From Isoetes taiwanensis (lineage: Eukaryota; Streptophyta; Lycopodiopsida; Isoetales; Isoetaceae), in contig JAJEKV010000034.1 of assembly GCA_021234155.1 (NCBI GenBank), forward strand, positions 14,308,671-14,372,670: a stretch of 64,000 nucleotides of DNA, written 5' to 3'. A program made the translations under genes and the position numbers. The notes under the pieces were generated by a model, which did not search any database, was not told where the DNA came from, and saw nothing but the letters and a program-made list of their open reading frames with translations. Each line of letters starts with the position of its first letter. Positions within the stretch are counted from its first letter, which is position 1. Shown piece after piece: positions 54,257-64,000 of this stretch.

Positions 54257-55147
54257 GTCCTATAAGGGGGACGCCCACCTAGCGAAGTCCTTTACGAACT
54301 TCCTATAGTATCCTGCCAGACCGAGAAAACTTCTCACTTCTGCCACGTTCCTTGGAGCTGGCCAATCAACTATTGCTTCAATCTTTGACGGATCTGTAGA
54401 AATCCCTTCGGCTGTTACCACGTGCCCCAAATATTCCACTCGACCTCTTGCAAAGTGGCATTTAGAGAGCTTCCCATACAACCGATACCGTCTCAACTTC
54501 TCCAACACTCTTCTCAAATGCTGACAATGCTCTTCAATGGACTTGTTGTAGACTAAGATGTCGTCGAAGAATACAATGACAAACTCGTCCAAGAACTCCC
54601 TGAAGATGTCGTTCATGAGACGCATGAATGTTGCTGGGGCATTCGATGAGCCAAAAGGCATTACTGTAAACTCGAAATGCCCGTACCGCGTTCTGAAGGC
54701 GGTCTTACGGATATCTTCTTCCTTTATCCTTATTTGGTGGTAACCTGACCTTAAGTCGATCTTAGAGAAAACTTTTGCTCCTTGGAATTGATCCGTCAAA
54801 TCATCTGCCCTTGGCAGAGCATACTTATTCTTTATCGTCTGTTTGTTAAGCTGGCGATAGTCTATACACATTCTTAGGCTCCCGTCTTTCTTCTTGACGA
54901 AGAGTATGGGTGCCCCAAAGGGAGACACACTTGCTCTTATAAATCCAAGGTCAAGCAATTCCTGCAGCTGTTTCTTGAGCTCTATCAACTCTGGGGTGCT
55001 CATTCTGTATGGTGCCTTGCTGGTAGGCTTAGCATCTGGAGCTAATGTGATTTCACATTCTACACCCCTATAAGGTAGTAGCTGACGGATTTCATCCGAA
55101 AACACATCATTGAATTCTCTAATGAGCCTTGCTACTGGCTTGGGCAA
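54257..55147 (-). pseudogene. Element 2 reverse transcriptase, one stop from an open frame
   Basis: About 295 codons are uninterrupted. They include [67 protein letters not shown], catalytic [23 protein letters not shown] and [14 protein letters not shown]. The only break before RNase H is TAG at 54257-54259, just after RWASPL. Element 1 has Ser at this position. Upstream, 55282-55148 reads MQCISMKQLRKSIERN and more linker, joined through the insertion site to the protease part at 58004. Confidence 0.93.
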
Positions 55148-55282
55148 CTGATTCCCATTTAGGTCACTTCCCTTCTCTTTACTTGTTCAATTGCCTCTAA
55201 CCTCAGAATATAATCCACCTTATTTCTTTCTATACTCTTTCTTAGCTGCTTCATAGAAATGCACTACATAGGAGAAGCTACC

Positions 55283-55825
55283 TGTTGTGCGTTTTTTTTT
55301 GACTATTTTTTCATGATGTGCCTAAATTGGTGAAATGTGTGCAAAAATGGAGAATAATATGGGTGTAATATGGAGAAAATGTGAAAATATTGGGGATGAA
55401 GCATTTATGATGTATTGAAGTTGAACTTATGGACTTGAAGGTGTATAAAAGTCCTTTTCAATGGTTAAAGCATGGGAATGAGGTGGCGCAATCCTAGGAG
55501 ACATGTAAGTTATTGGATATCTAATGGTGGAGATTGCTTAAAGATGAATGGAGGAGATTTGATGTGTAAGTTTAAGAGGAGGGGCACGTCTCCTCATTCT
55601 CTCTCTTTCACTCTTGTGCCTTGAAGGAGATCTATTATAGTAGAGTGTATTCCATGGAAGAATTAACAATAGAAGAGGAGGATGAACCTTCAGACTTATT
55701 TTATCTCTCTCCTTCTTCATCTGCAATTTGTGTTTAATCTATTTGCTGGTAGAGTGTGGCGCAGCCTGATGCATATATTTTGCATTCTGCTCAGCTTGGG
55801 GTTTGGTTCATTCTGGTGGATTACA
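55283..55825 (+). repeat. Left LTR of the non-autonomous element
   Basis: This is a 543-bp LTR. A TATA-like GTATAAAAG lies at about 55442. The sequence just inside the LTR (TAAGTGGGGGGCATTGTG) is not a primer-binding site I recognise, which is unusual. Confidence 0.95.
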
Positions 55826-56679
55826 TAAGTGGGGGGCATTGTGAGAAGAAGCAGCATTCTATTAGCATGATTTTTATGATGATAATCTCAACTATATATA
55901 GCAGCATAAGGAATAAGAAGGGGATTTGCAGACTTATTTCTTCTTCCAAATCATTATGAAGCAGACTAAGAGGTATGGTCCATCCTTCTGCTATAAATGA
56001 AGCATTTCAGAGATTTCTAGAATTCAATAAATATATGGCTTCGTTCTTCCTTTGCCCGGCCGGTAAAGCTTGCTGAGTGCTTGTGTGATAGAGTTGTAAG
56101 CTTCAAGTTAATCCATATTCTCATAAACGTAATTATGTTGATATATCTCGATTGTTAATTTTGAACAAAGAAACCGTCTACTATATATTACGTGCCATTA
56201 CCTACTACGCTACGCATACAAAACAAAGCTCAATGCCATTTCTTCGTCCCTAAAGCCCGCTAAAATTATCCATCAAATGCTTGTTTTCGATTCTACCTGA
56301 AGCTTTGCCACTCAATCGTGCAATAGCCTTGAAAAAATAAATTTGTTGCCTTCTCTTTCACGCTTCAACCGATTGGGATGACTGCATTAAAGCTTCGCAG
56401 CCATAGCCAAACAAACCCCGAGAATTAAAGGACGAAAAAGCTTGTGATCTTTCCATGCCATTCCTTGCCCTATTCTAAGTGTTAATCCTTGCATAGAAAG
56501 AAGAAAAAAAACAAGATAGAAATCTGGGACATAGCCAGAGCTTGATCTGAAGCCGCCGTTCTTTACCCTTGCTCCATCATACCCTAACGGCCCTGCCCGC
56601 GCGCACAGTAGAAAGAAGAAGAGGGACTATGGAACAAAGGAAAAAAAAACAAATTGAAGATAAGGAAATTAAACTAACA

Positions 56680-56750
56680 CATTTGGCAATGGTTAGTTGG
56701 ATACGTTGTTGGCTGTTGATTACTTGGTCACGAGTTCAAGTCTCTGTAAA
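56680..56750 (+). repeat. tRNA-like patch inside the LTR element
   Basis: TGGCAATGGTTAGTTGG (A-box-like, 56684-56700) and GAGTTCAAGTCTC (B-box-like, 56732-56744) are spaced as in a tRNA or SINE head. No acceptor stem is evident. It may be a SINE remnant captured in the internal region. Confidence 0.5.
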
Positions 56751-56852
56751 GATGAGAATTGCTACATTTTCCAAAGATGTTTGCTATGGGAAGATCTTAA
56801 AGACGAGAATTGCTACATTTTCCAAAGATGTTTGCTATGGGAAGATCTTACA
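56751..56852. repeat. 51-bp tandem duplication in the internal region
   Basis: GA(T/C)GAGAATTGCTACATTTTC and the following text through GGGAAGATCTTA occur twice back to back with a single substitution and a changed end. It lies directly after the tRNA-like patch. Confidence 0.95.
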
Positions 56853-57431
56853 CACTATTTTTGAAGACCCCAATACATCATCATGTGCATTTATTTGAGT
56901 TTAAGTTGTATGTTCTCAAAATTTGTGAAGACGGAGTATTTTCTTCGAAGATCGAAGATCAAGAAACAATGGTCGGTATTTTGCTTTTGCAATTGACGGA
57001 AGTTTAATATTTAAGTTATTCAATATTTAAACGCATCAAAAGAAGTTTTACAAGTTTTAGTTTTTATTTAAGTGATTATGGATGGCATGATGGATGTGCT
57101 GACCTAGAAAGGCAGCAGCATCTCATGATCTATGTAAAATGTGATGAAAAATTATAAGTGATGTGAAGGGGATAGAGCGCCATACTGGGCAGTGGAGTGA
57201 GGGTGCCACTGACCTGGATGGGACTTTCCACCCTATGATTGATGAAGATGAAGTGATGTTAGAAGTTTTTAGTATTTTTTTCCTTGGAAGACTTCTATAG
57301 ATGTTTTTGAAGACTTGAAGACATTTTGATATTGGATTTTTGTTAAGTTGTGATGCTATTTGAGGATCAAGTTGAAGACATGAAGATCGAAGAAAAGATT
57401 TTTGAAGAATTCATCGGGACGATGAATAATC

Positions 57432-57445
57432 TTGGGGGGGAATAA
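57432..57445 (+). other. Polypurine tract
   Basis: TTGGGGGGGAATAA lies immediately before the TG of the right LTR. It is the expected primer site for plus-strand DNA synthesis and fixes the element's orientation. Confidence 0.9.
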
Positions 57446-57999
57446 TGTTGTGCATTTTTTCTTGACTATTTTTTCATGATGTGCCTAAATTGGTGAAATG
57501 TGTGCAAAAATGGAGAATAATATGGGTGTAATATGGAGAAAATGTAAAAAATGTGAAAATATTGGGGATGAAGCATTTATGATGTATTGAAGTTGAACTT
57601 ATGGACTTGAAGGTGTATAAAAGTCCTTTTCAATGGTTAAAGCATGGGAATGCAGAGGTGGCGCAATCCTAGGAGACATGTAAGTTATTGGAGATCTAAT
57701 GGTGGAGATTGCTTAAAGATGAATGGAGGAGATTTGATGTGTAAGTTTAAGAGGAGGGGCACGTCTCCTCATTCTCTTCTTTCACTCTTGTGCCTTGAAG
57801 GAGATCTATTATAGTAGAGTGTATTCCATGGAAGAATTAACAATAGAAGAGGAGGATGAACCTCCAGACTTATTTTATCTCTCTCCTTCTTCATCTGCAA
57901 TTTGTGTTTAACCTATTTGCTGGTAGAGTGTGGCGCAGCCTGATGCATATATTTTGCATTCTGCTCAGCTTGGGGTTTGGTTCATTCTGGTGGATTACA
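57446..57999 (+). repeat. Right LTR of the non-autonomous element
   Basis: This is a 554-bp LTR, slightly longer than the left one because of small insertions, for example an extra TGTAAAAAA and CAG. It is followed by the CTACC target duplicate and then by the resumed protease sequence of element 2. Confidence 0.95.
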
Positions 58000-58003
58000 C
58001 TAC

Positions 58004-58380
58004 CTTCTTACCTTTTACTATGAATCTGTTGCTGTCTGGCGCCGTCATGGAGATCTCGTTGCGCTCGCAGTGAATCATCGCTTTAGCTGGCTTTAGGAAC
58101 TCCATTCCTACTATAAGATCATACTTTCCAATATCCATGACCTCTGCCCCCATCGGCCACTTACTTCCACTAAGGTCTATGTCAAACGTGATCCTCCTCC
58201 CCTTGGTGTGCCGAATGGCACCACTTGCCATGCTAAATGGTCTTGGCTTTGATTTCAAGATCTTGCTCTTCATTAGAGCAGCAAGCCTAAGAGGCAAAGT
58301 TATGAGAGCTGCCTGTATCTATCAAGACTAGGTATGGACTGCTATCTATGATTCCCTCAGTCGATCGAGATGACTGTGGA
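58004..58380 (-). pseudogene. Element 2 protease (retropepsin) region
   Basis: The minus strand reads YLVLIDTGSSHNFAS and then a stop. The aspartic-protease active site DTGS is at 58308-58319. Coding then continues in a different frame: LAALMKSKILKSKPRP, FDIDLSGSKWPMGAEVMDIG and IVGMEFLKPAKAMIHC, the typical distal protease sequence. The enzyme would cut the element polyprotein. One frame break plus the LTR element insertion inactivate it. Confidence 0.88.
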
Positions 58381-58980
58381 CTGATTTTCAACATCACCTG
58401 ACTCAATAGCTGCGCAGATTTTGCACTCACCTTCTATAAAATCTTGGCCTTCATGCTGGTCGTCATCTTCATCACCACCTTCGGTTGGAGATTCCCAATC
58501 TGCAAGTTCTGCCAACGCCGTCTGCATGACGAATGGACAGTCGTGTGTTCTGTGCCCTGGTTGGAAGCACCTAAAGCACAACTTCTTCTCAATGCACTCC
58601 TGTCTTTTCTCCTTAGGGATGTTGTCTAAAAGACGCTTGAGCGAACTGTCCCCTGATCCATCATGTGGCCTGCGGTCTCCAAAATGCTTTCCCTGAGCTT
58701 TCCCTTGTTGTTGGCCTCCAGCTGGCGTGTTTGCTGCTTGCTTATTCTGATACTGCCCTGCCATCTTACCTTTGAAGGATAACTGCTTCTGTCCTGGAGT
58801 TACTGGGGCTTCTTCCAAACTTAAGGCCTTGTCCTCGGCCTCCCCGACTGTTCTTGGGTTAATTGCTCGAACTAGCCTCTTGATGTTACTGTTGAGCCCT
58901 TCAATGTAACCCTCAACCGCTTGTCTCTCTACTGCAGCCATGTTGTAATACATCTGTGGCGTTAGGACAGCATGTGACAA
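58357..58980 (-). pseudogene. Element 2 gag with CCHC zinc knuckle
   Basis: The 207-codon frame begins in the retrotransposon gag domain (VERQAVEGYIEGLNSNIKRL, VRAINPRTVGEAEDKALSLE). It continues with a Gly/Gln/Lys linker and has one zinc knuckle CFRCFQPGHRTHDC (CX2CX4HX4C). An acidic spacer (EGGDEDDDQHEGQD) follows and then CKICAAIESGDV toward the protease. The N-terminal part of gag is in another frame (58962-59177, decayed). Gag forms the particle and packages element RNA. Confidence 0.9.
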
Positions 58981-59220
58981 GGATCATAGAAGACACCCCA
59001 CAACCCCAGGGCATACTGTATCACCAGGGCATTGGGAAAAGTGATATGGGAGGTTGGCATTGGCACAGTCGAGCTGTTGGCCGAAAAACTCACCTGCGTC
59101 CTCGATCTCTTCGCAAGGGAAGGCGTCCCTTGGAAATGCCCTTGCAGACTGAGGCACCTAGATCCTCCTCTCCGCATTCAATCTGTCTTCGCACTTGCTG
59201 CATGCAGAGAACTTGTTAGA
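58962..59220 (-). pseudogene. Decayed N-terminal gag of element 2
   Basis: The minus frame reads FSANSSTVPMPTSHITFPNA and VIQYALGLW, consistent with an upstream gag part shifted in frame relative to 58980. Homology-like text fades above about 59220. No 5' LTR or primer site is recognised. Confidence 0.5.
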
Positions 59221-59377
59221 AAAAAGACAGATACCTTAATATTAGACCAAAAGCACTGAGATTTTGGAAGAACATGAAAGAGACTGAAATCAGAGGAGCT
59301 TACCTTAAGCAATTATCATGGTGCTTAACTGATCCTTGGAGCATAATGTGAGGGCCAACGGGTCAATTCCCTCAAAT

Positions 59378-59602
<225 letters not shown>

Positions 59603-59634
59603 ACTAGTAATGGTGCCCAGCGTTGCTGGGCATA
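59603..59634. repeat. CCCAGCGTTGCTGGGC hairpin motif, copy 2
   Basis: It directly abuts the AAT array and matches 49058-49088. GCCCAGC and GCTGGGC form a 7-bp stem around GTT. Confidence 0.75.
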
Positions 59635-59639
59635 AGTTG

Positions 59640-60700
59640 AGAACTTGAGACAAAACCTACTAACTCCTTGTCATAAATATAATATAATTAGGCAAATCCC
59701 GTAAGAAATTATCATTGGATGTGTGTGTCTGAGGGCTCTCAAAACCGTTGGACCTTTGGATGTTTATTATAGAGCCATGTGAACTAAACTTGCAAATTAA
59801 TTGTTGAGTTAAGTGCTGATCATTTGGAGTCCACATAGGTTGGAGATGCTACTGTTGTTACATGATAAGCATTCTTTATGTAATGTTTGCAATAAAGTTT
59901 CCTTGCAAATAGATTGTATTATAGAATGGTTATGCCCACATAGGTTGGAGATATTGCAAATATTATTTAAAGGAGATATTGCAAATATTATTTAAAGAAT
60001 GCTTATCAGGTAACAGTGGTAGCTGCATTATAGAAGGGTGGTTGCAGAAAGGTTGCATTATAGAAGGGTGTTGAAGGACCTTCATGGAAATGGCCTTGTA
60101 GTGAAACAACATTATTGAGATTGCATTACTCTTAAGGATGTTGGAAAAAGCAAATAAACAACATACATAAAATCTATCATACAAAGTTTACCATGTTCTA
60201 TAACTTTTGAAGGTCGTTTTGGTTTGTCCTAAATTTTTTGACAATGTATCTAAGTTGCAGAATAGTTCACGGATAAATATAAATGCTTTCTGTTTATGAA
60301 GCCCCCAAAGTTTGAACAACCATTTTTCTCCAACAGCTGATTATGATCATGCATACAATTAATCTATAAAGATGGCTACCGCGAATGTAAGATCTAAGAA
60401 AAGATGATCACAAAGCAAGATATTTTCCTCCATGAATATGGTGTCAGGTGCTAGATATTTTGCATTCATGAAATATGTGATTTGTTTTATATGTTTGTCA
60501 AATCTATATAAGATGTAAGAATCAAAGGGGGTCGATTTCCGCTTGCAAGACCAACATCTTTACAATTATGCCTGCAACTAATCCATGGACAATACTTTAT
60601 AATAAATAGATATATAACTTCATTTACCTTGCATACAGTTGAGCAATACCAAACTGAATCAAGAAGTGTTCAGTTGTAATTCATGCATGTTTTAAAAGTT
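59640..60700. other. No recognisable gene; local repeats
   Basis: A TTGCAAATATTATTTAAAG(G/A)A unit is doubled at 59953-60000, and GCATTATAGAAGGGTG is doubled near 60026 and 60055. CCACATAGGTTGGAGAT also recurs (59831 and 59937). There are no coding motifs. Confidence 0.6.
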
Positions 60701-60707
60701 CCCTTAA

Positions 60708-60900
60708 ACAGGCACAACATCAAAAGTCATATGGCGCATTTTTCCTCCTATTCCAGAGCCCCCTTTTCGTGTCTCTATAGAATATGACATCTTAGAAGTG
60801 AAAGCAAAACTTTCAGTAGAGTTCATGGATTCAACACCTCTGTTTCTGGCCATGGGCATGCACCACCAATCTGTGCCATTTTCTTGGTTCAGAGTAAAAT
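60708..60900 (-). CDS. Candidate terminal exon, unrecognised
   Basis: The minus frame reads QENGTDWWCMPMARNRGVES, then SYSIETRKGGSGIGGKMRHM and TFDVVPV, and a stop. Composition looks like a real C-terminus. An upstream minus piece near 61050-61140 (EGLGWIGKVSAHKSSADIEV) has similar texture and may belong with it. I cannot name the family. Confidence 0.3.
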
Positions 60901-60959
60901 AAATACATGTAGCAACAATTGATAGAAAAAAAAAATTTGATAGTTTCACCATATGCATG

Positions 60960-62780
60960 CTTGCCTAGATGAGTTGTACAACAGTCTTGTACTAAAAGGT
61001 AATTTGCAATAGTATCAAGAACTTCAAAAATATACTTTGATACCACAAACACGATGTTACTTGGGCAAAACCTCAATGTCGGCGGACGATTTATGTGCAG
61101 AAACCTTTCCAATCCACCCGAGACCTTCTGCAATGTTGAGGCAGAGCTATAGTTTATTTTGTTTGAACATCAAGATGTTAATTGATCTTTGATGTTTTGG
61201 CAGTCATATATCATCACAATATGGTAAAATCTGCAAAAGAAAACATACTGTTCAACATCTCGTATCAGATTGCTCAAATCATAAACGAAGACATCCAGCT
61301 GATTGTTACTTGAATGGGTATCGTAGGTAGATTAAAACCTTCAGATTTGCAAATTCTATCAAACGTCCATAATCGTAATCATCTGTAATATCATAGGCAT
61401 TGATTGGCTGTTGTGAGCTGCAAAATGCTTAAAAGGAAAAGTTACTGGTCTTCTCCATTAGAGCCTTGCCATTGCATAAGCTTGTTAAACCTGCAAAAGA
61501 CCATGCAAAGCAAACGGATTATCTCACTATCTGGGAGTGTGCCGCAGTATTGCATATACATGGTGCCCTGGAGAAATATCTACAACAAACAAACAGATGA
61601 AGATCCTAAAAGGCAAGGGATTAAAAGATGCACCTCAAGTAAATTGTAGGTAGAGTTGGCAAAATTTTGTTTGCTCAATAAAAAAGAAGCCTTGCAGCAA
61701 CCGTGCCATGCACCTCTTGCAGCACTCGATACCCAGCAATCATGCCATGCACCATTTCTAGATCAAATGCAATGCTTTGTCTTCAGCTTGTGAAGAAAAG
61801 TACCTTGCCAGCAAGAATGGGTGGCGAATATCTAAAGGGCTTTGATCTTCATTGACAGCACCTTAGTTCTAAAGAAGGAATGGATGGTATGGCCTTGCTT
61901 GAACTGGCAGAAATGGCATCATTTTCATCCATTTACACCGTTTACTACTGTGATGCTCCTTGCTTGAAGTCCCCTACTACAGATTCTGCAAACAAATAAT
62001 ATTATGGACCGTTATGATGCAAGATTTTCTGTGTGTATATGTGGATGTTCTTACCTAAAGAGCAACGTCGTCATATTGCTCATATGAGGCCACTGGTTCC
62101 GGAAGTGAATAAATACAGGCCCATCCATATATTGCTTTTGATGGCGTTAAATCATAGGCTTGACTGCTTTGTTCAATCACCTGGACAATACGAAGATTTA
62201 GACCTTGTCTCGACCCCCACCTTTCCAACGGCCTTCAGCCTCCCAGCAGCCGCTTCCAAAACCTTCCTTCCTGTCTCGAAAGGGCGTCCTTTTTTTTAAT
62301 TGACTGCTGCAACACATAGGAATTTTTCGGAAGGGCTCTATAGCTCTTGCAAAAATTCCTTCTCATGCCTGCTCTGCTAGAATAAAGCTTCCTTGTGTGT
62401 TACTGACTCTTTATTGCAGTAGGAATCCATGAGTTCATAAAGCCAAATTAAAAATCTTACTAAATCAAGCCCAGAAGAAGAAAGAAAATGTGAACTGCTC
62501 TTGCAAAGCATCCGCAGCCGCAACCCATAGATTGTTCCAGGAACCCTAGCAAAAGAAAACCCAAATTCTGTTGCTATGGCCAGTGTCCAGCTCAACCATC
62601 GGCAGTCCGCAACCCAGAGATTGTTCCAGAAGATGCGTTCTGGAGGAGGAGCTAGCAGCTCGAAGGTGCTACTGCCGCCTCGCTAACCCTAGCAAAAAAA
62701 ACCATGTTATATTAAAGAATCTGACGTGGCATCATCTCCTCCATTGATTTCATCAAATCTGGGCCGCCCAAATTAGGGCT
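60960..62780. other. No recognisable gene
   Basis: Several ORFs of 70-100 codons (61404-61649 and 62033-62299 plus; 62377-62595 minus) lack motifs. GCAACCCA(T/G)AGATTGTTCCAG is repeated at about 62519 and 62610, indicating a local duplication. Confidence 0.4.
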
Positions 62781-62815
62781 GGGTCCAACACTTACACAAT
62801 AACATTATAATATAA

Positions 62816-62842
62816 GATGATGATGATGATGATGATGATGAT
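62816..62842. repeat. (ATG)n microsatellite
   Basis: About eight ATG units immediately precede the AAT array. Confidence 0.95.
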
Positions 62843-63016
<174 letters not shown>

Positions 63017-63019
63017 CAA

Positions 63020-63570
63020 ACCATATATAATGATACATCAAATTTCGAATTTTTATTTTTTCGATAGCTAATATTTCTGTGTTCTGCCTCACGTGAAGTC
63101 GACACGTATGGACCTTTTAGGTTTTCTTCGGCTGCAAGCAAGCGGACTTACCTGGATTATAGCTATGGCAACAGCAGCTATGGCATGATCTATACTGTGG
63201 CTCCGGAGATGGCTCTTCTAAAAAGCTCCGGACTTTCGGTAGAAGCTACAGCCACAACGGCCATGGCTGTGATCATCCAAGCTTCATGTATTGCCCTGGC
63301 CTTACCAAAACAACGCAGTGAAGAGCTTAAAGAAGGCAAGGGGCTTTGCCTTTCTGCTTTCAGCTATGGCTTCCATGTCTTCGTGGTCCAAGCTATGTCT
63401 TTCTGTTTTTTCTCAACAACTGTCTTAAAGAAGACAAGTGATGTATGTCTTTTTGTTATTCCAGGATCTGCGTGCAGTAAAGTACCAAGGTTTGCAGTCT
63501 GAACCTGCTCATGTCCGGACAGAAACAGGTTCTTGGTAGATTCAGTACCATATATAGACTAGCGATGTAT
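63020..63570. other. No recognised gene
   Basis: The plus frame 63185-63502 is open for 105 codons with several hydrophobic segments but no motif. GCTATGGC-like words recur. It could be chance. Confidence 0.35.
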
Positions 63571-63574
63571 GCCA

Positions 63575-63931
63575 TGTTGTGTTAACCACCTAGTGGTTAA
63601 CATTGTGCATGCACATGTTAGGTGCATGCACATGTTAGGTGTCAGTGGTGGCAGACTGACACTTGGCATGATTAGATTAACATAAGTGTAGGGATTAGAT
63701 TTAGTTAGTGTACGGCTCAGATTTGCGGTCTACACTATATTAGACCGGGAGCCTCTTCAGATGTACTCAGGTTTATCTCATATTTGGAGAGCCTCATTTG
63801 GCCACGTTCCCCTTCATTCTTTGTACATATTTCCTTGTCTTGTTCTTGTTTTGTGATCATGAGCATGGCAGCTTTGTAGCATCCGGCAGTCATGGACTGC
63901 TGCTGCAGGGTGTATGCCAAGAATCCAAACA
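63575..63931 (+). repeat. 5' LTR of a further LTR retrotransposon
   Basis: TGTTGTGTTAACC at the start and CCAAACA at the end give TG...CA borders (63578 is an alternative start). The end is fixed by the primer-binding site two bases later. Near the start is GTTAACCACCTAGTGGTTAAC, a palindrome with 9-bp arms, and then an 18-bp unit (GTGCATGCACATGTTAGG) in tandem. CTATATTAG near 63735 may be the TATA region. The second LTR and internal genes lie beyond the window, so the target duplication cannot be tested. Confidence 0.75.
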
Positions 63932-63932
63932 T

Positions 63933-63950
63933 TGGCGCCGTTATGCCGGG
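63933..63950 (+). other. Primer-binding site, tRNA-Asp type
   Basis: TGGCGCCGTTATGCCGGG is close to TGGCGCCGTTGCCGGGGA, the tRNA-Asp-complementary primer site used by many plant Ty3/gypsy elements (Tat/Athila/Ogre groups). An AT insertion or change lies in the middle. Its place two bases after the LTR end is standard. Confidence 0.8.
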
Positions 63951-64000
63951 TTCGCTCGTGATCACTTTCTTCTCCCTTGCTGTTTGCTGTTGTCTTGCTG
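63951..64000 (+). mobile_element. Start of internal region of the last LTR element (cut by window)
   Basis: Only 50 bases of leader follow the primer site. No coding sequence is available. Confidence 0.6.

Larger units (their letters stand above)
55283..57999 (+). mobile_element. Non-autonomous LTR retrotransposon, intact ends
   Basis: Two LTRs (55283-55825 and 57446-57999) begin TGTTGTGC and end GGTGGATTACA, so they have TG...CA termini. CTACC is present at 55278-55282 and again at 58000-58004 as a 5-bp target duplication. A polypurine tract (TTGGGGGGGAATAA, 57432-57445) abuts the right LTR. The internal 1.62 kb has no gag or pol, so it needs proteins from another element (TRIM/LARD-like). 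The LTRs differ by only about half a dozen substitutions plus small indels by eye, so the insertion is young. It lies within element 2 in the opposite orientation. Confidence 0.95.
53590..59220 (-). mobile_element. Ty3/gypsy retrotransposon, minus strand, split (element 2)
   Basis: Read on the minus strand, gag with a zinc knuckle (58980-58357), protease (58380-58004), RT (55282-54257) and RNase H (54256-53600) follow in Ty3/gypsy order. A 2.7-kb LTR retrotransposon (55283-57999) interrupts between protease and RT, with CTACC duplicated on both sides. Homology to element 1 stops at about 53600, so integrase, chromodomain and 3' LTR are missing. The 5' LTR was not found either. It is less decayed than element 1. 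Confidence 0.92.

Overview
The window reads as nuclear DNA of a land plant. It is rich in retroelements and poor in intact genes. The evidence is two decayed Ty3/gypsy chromovirus-type elements, an L1-type LINE with a zf-RVT domain, a hAT-like transposase relic, tRNA-derived SINE heads, and single exons with plant-like GT-AG borders. Those exons resemble plant choline-phosphate cytidylyltransferase, glucose-6-phosphate isomerase, CPSF160 and a MATE transporter. Long AAT arrays and large introns would suit a large-genome, possibly non-seed plant such as a fern, but that is a weak inference. No ORF looks like an intact, functional gene, and there are no bacterial-style operons, CRISPR arrays or convincing rRNA genes.

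Layout. 1-4 kb: a 190-bp dispersed repeat at both ends of a 3.7-kb block, with a 506-bp tandem duplication inside. 4-8.8 kb: AT-rich non-coding DNA, a 118-bp tandem repeat and a possible LTR. 8.9-11.7 kb: frameshifted coding relics of unknown family. 12-13.1 kb: minisatellites and a probable LINE 3' end. 13.1-19.x kb: Ty3/gypsy element 1 with protease remnants, RT, RNase H, integrase, chromodomain and a polypurine tract followed by an LTR start. 20.1-25.6 kb: a composite repeat complex made of a 10-bp-periodic AGATTC/CTAGAA array, CCGTAGG blocks, a perfect 35-bp inverted repeat and simple repeats. 26.7-31.5 kb: a duplicated segment in which one copy carries a SINE and the other is empty, with a minus-strand LINE between them. 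31.5-35.2 kb: candidate exons, a GC-rich foldback and another composite repeat. 36-48.7 kb: gene fragments on both strands, then the hAT relic. 49.2-50.8 kb: a 1.6-kb polypyrimidine tract. 51-52.4 kb: more heat-shock-element-like arrays and a tandem repeat. 53.6-59.2 kb: Ty3/gypsy element 2 on the minus strand, split by a young non-autonomous LTR retrotransposon with a clear 5-bp target duplication. 59.4 and 62.8 kb: long AAT microsatellites. 63.6-64 kb: the 5' LTR and tRNA-Asp-type primer binding site of another retrotransposon that runs off the window.

The sequences do not form a pathway. They record successive insertion, fragment capture or duplication, and decay. The signals most worth following are the in-phase arrays of heat-shock-factor-type sites inside a dispersed 10-bp repeat family, the composite repeat family that carries them, the filled and empty SINE sites, and the cluster of unrelated gene fragments.
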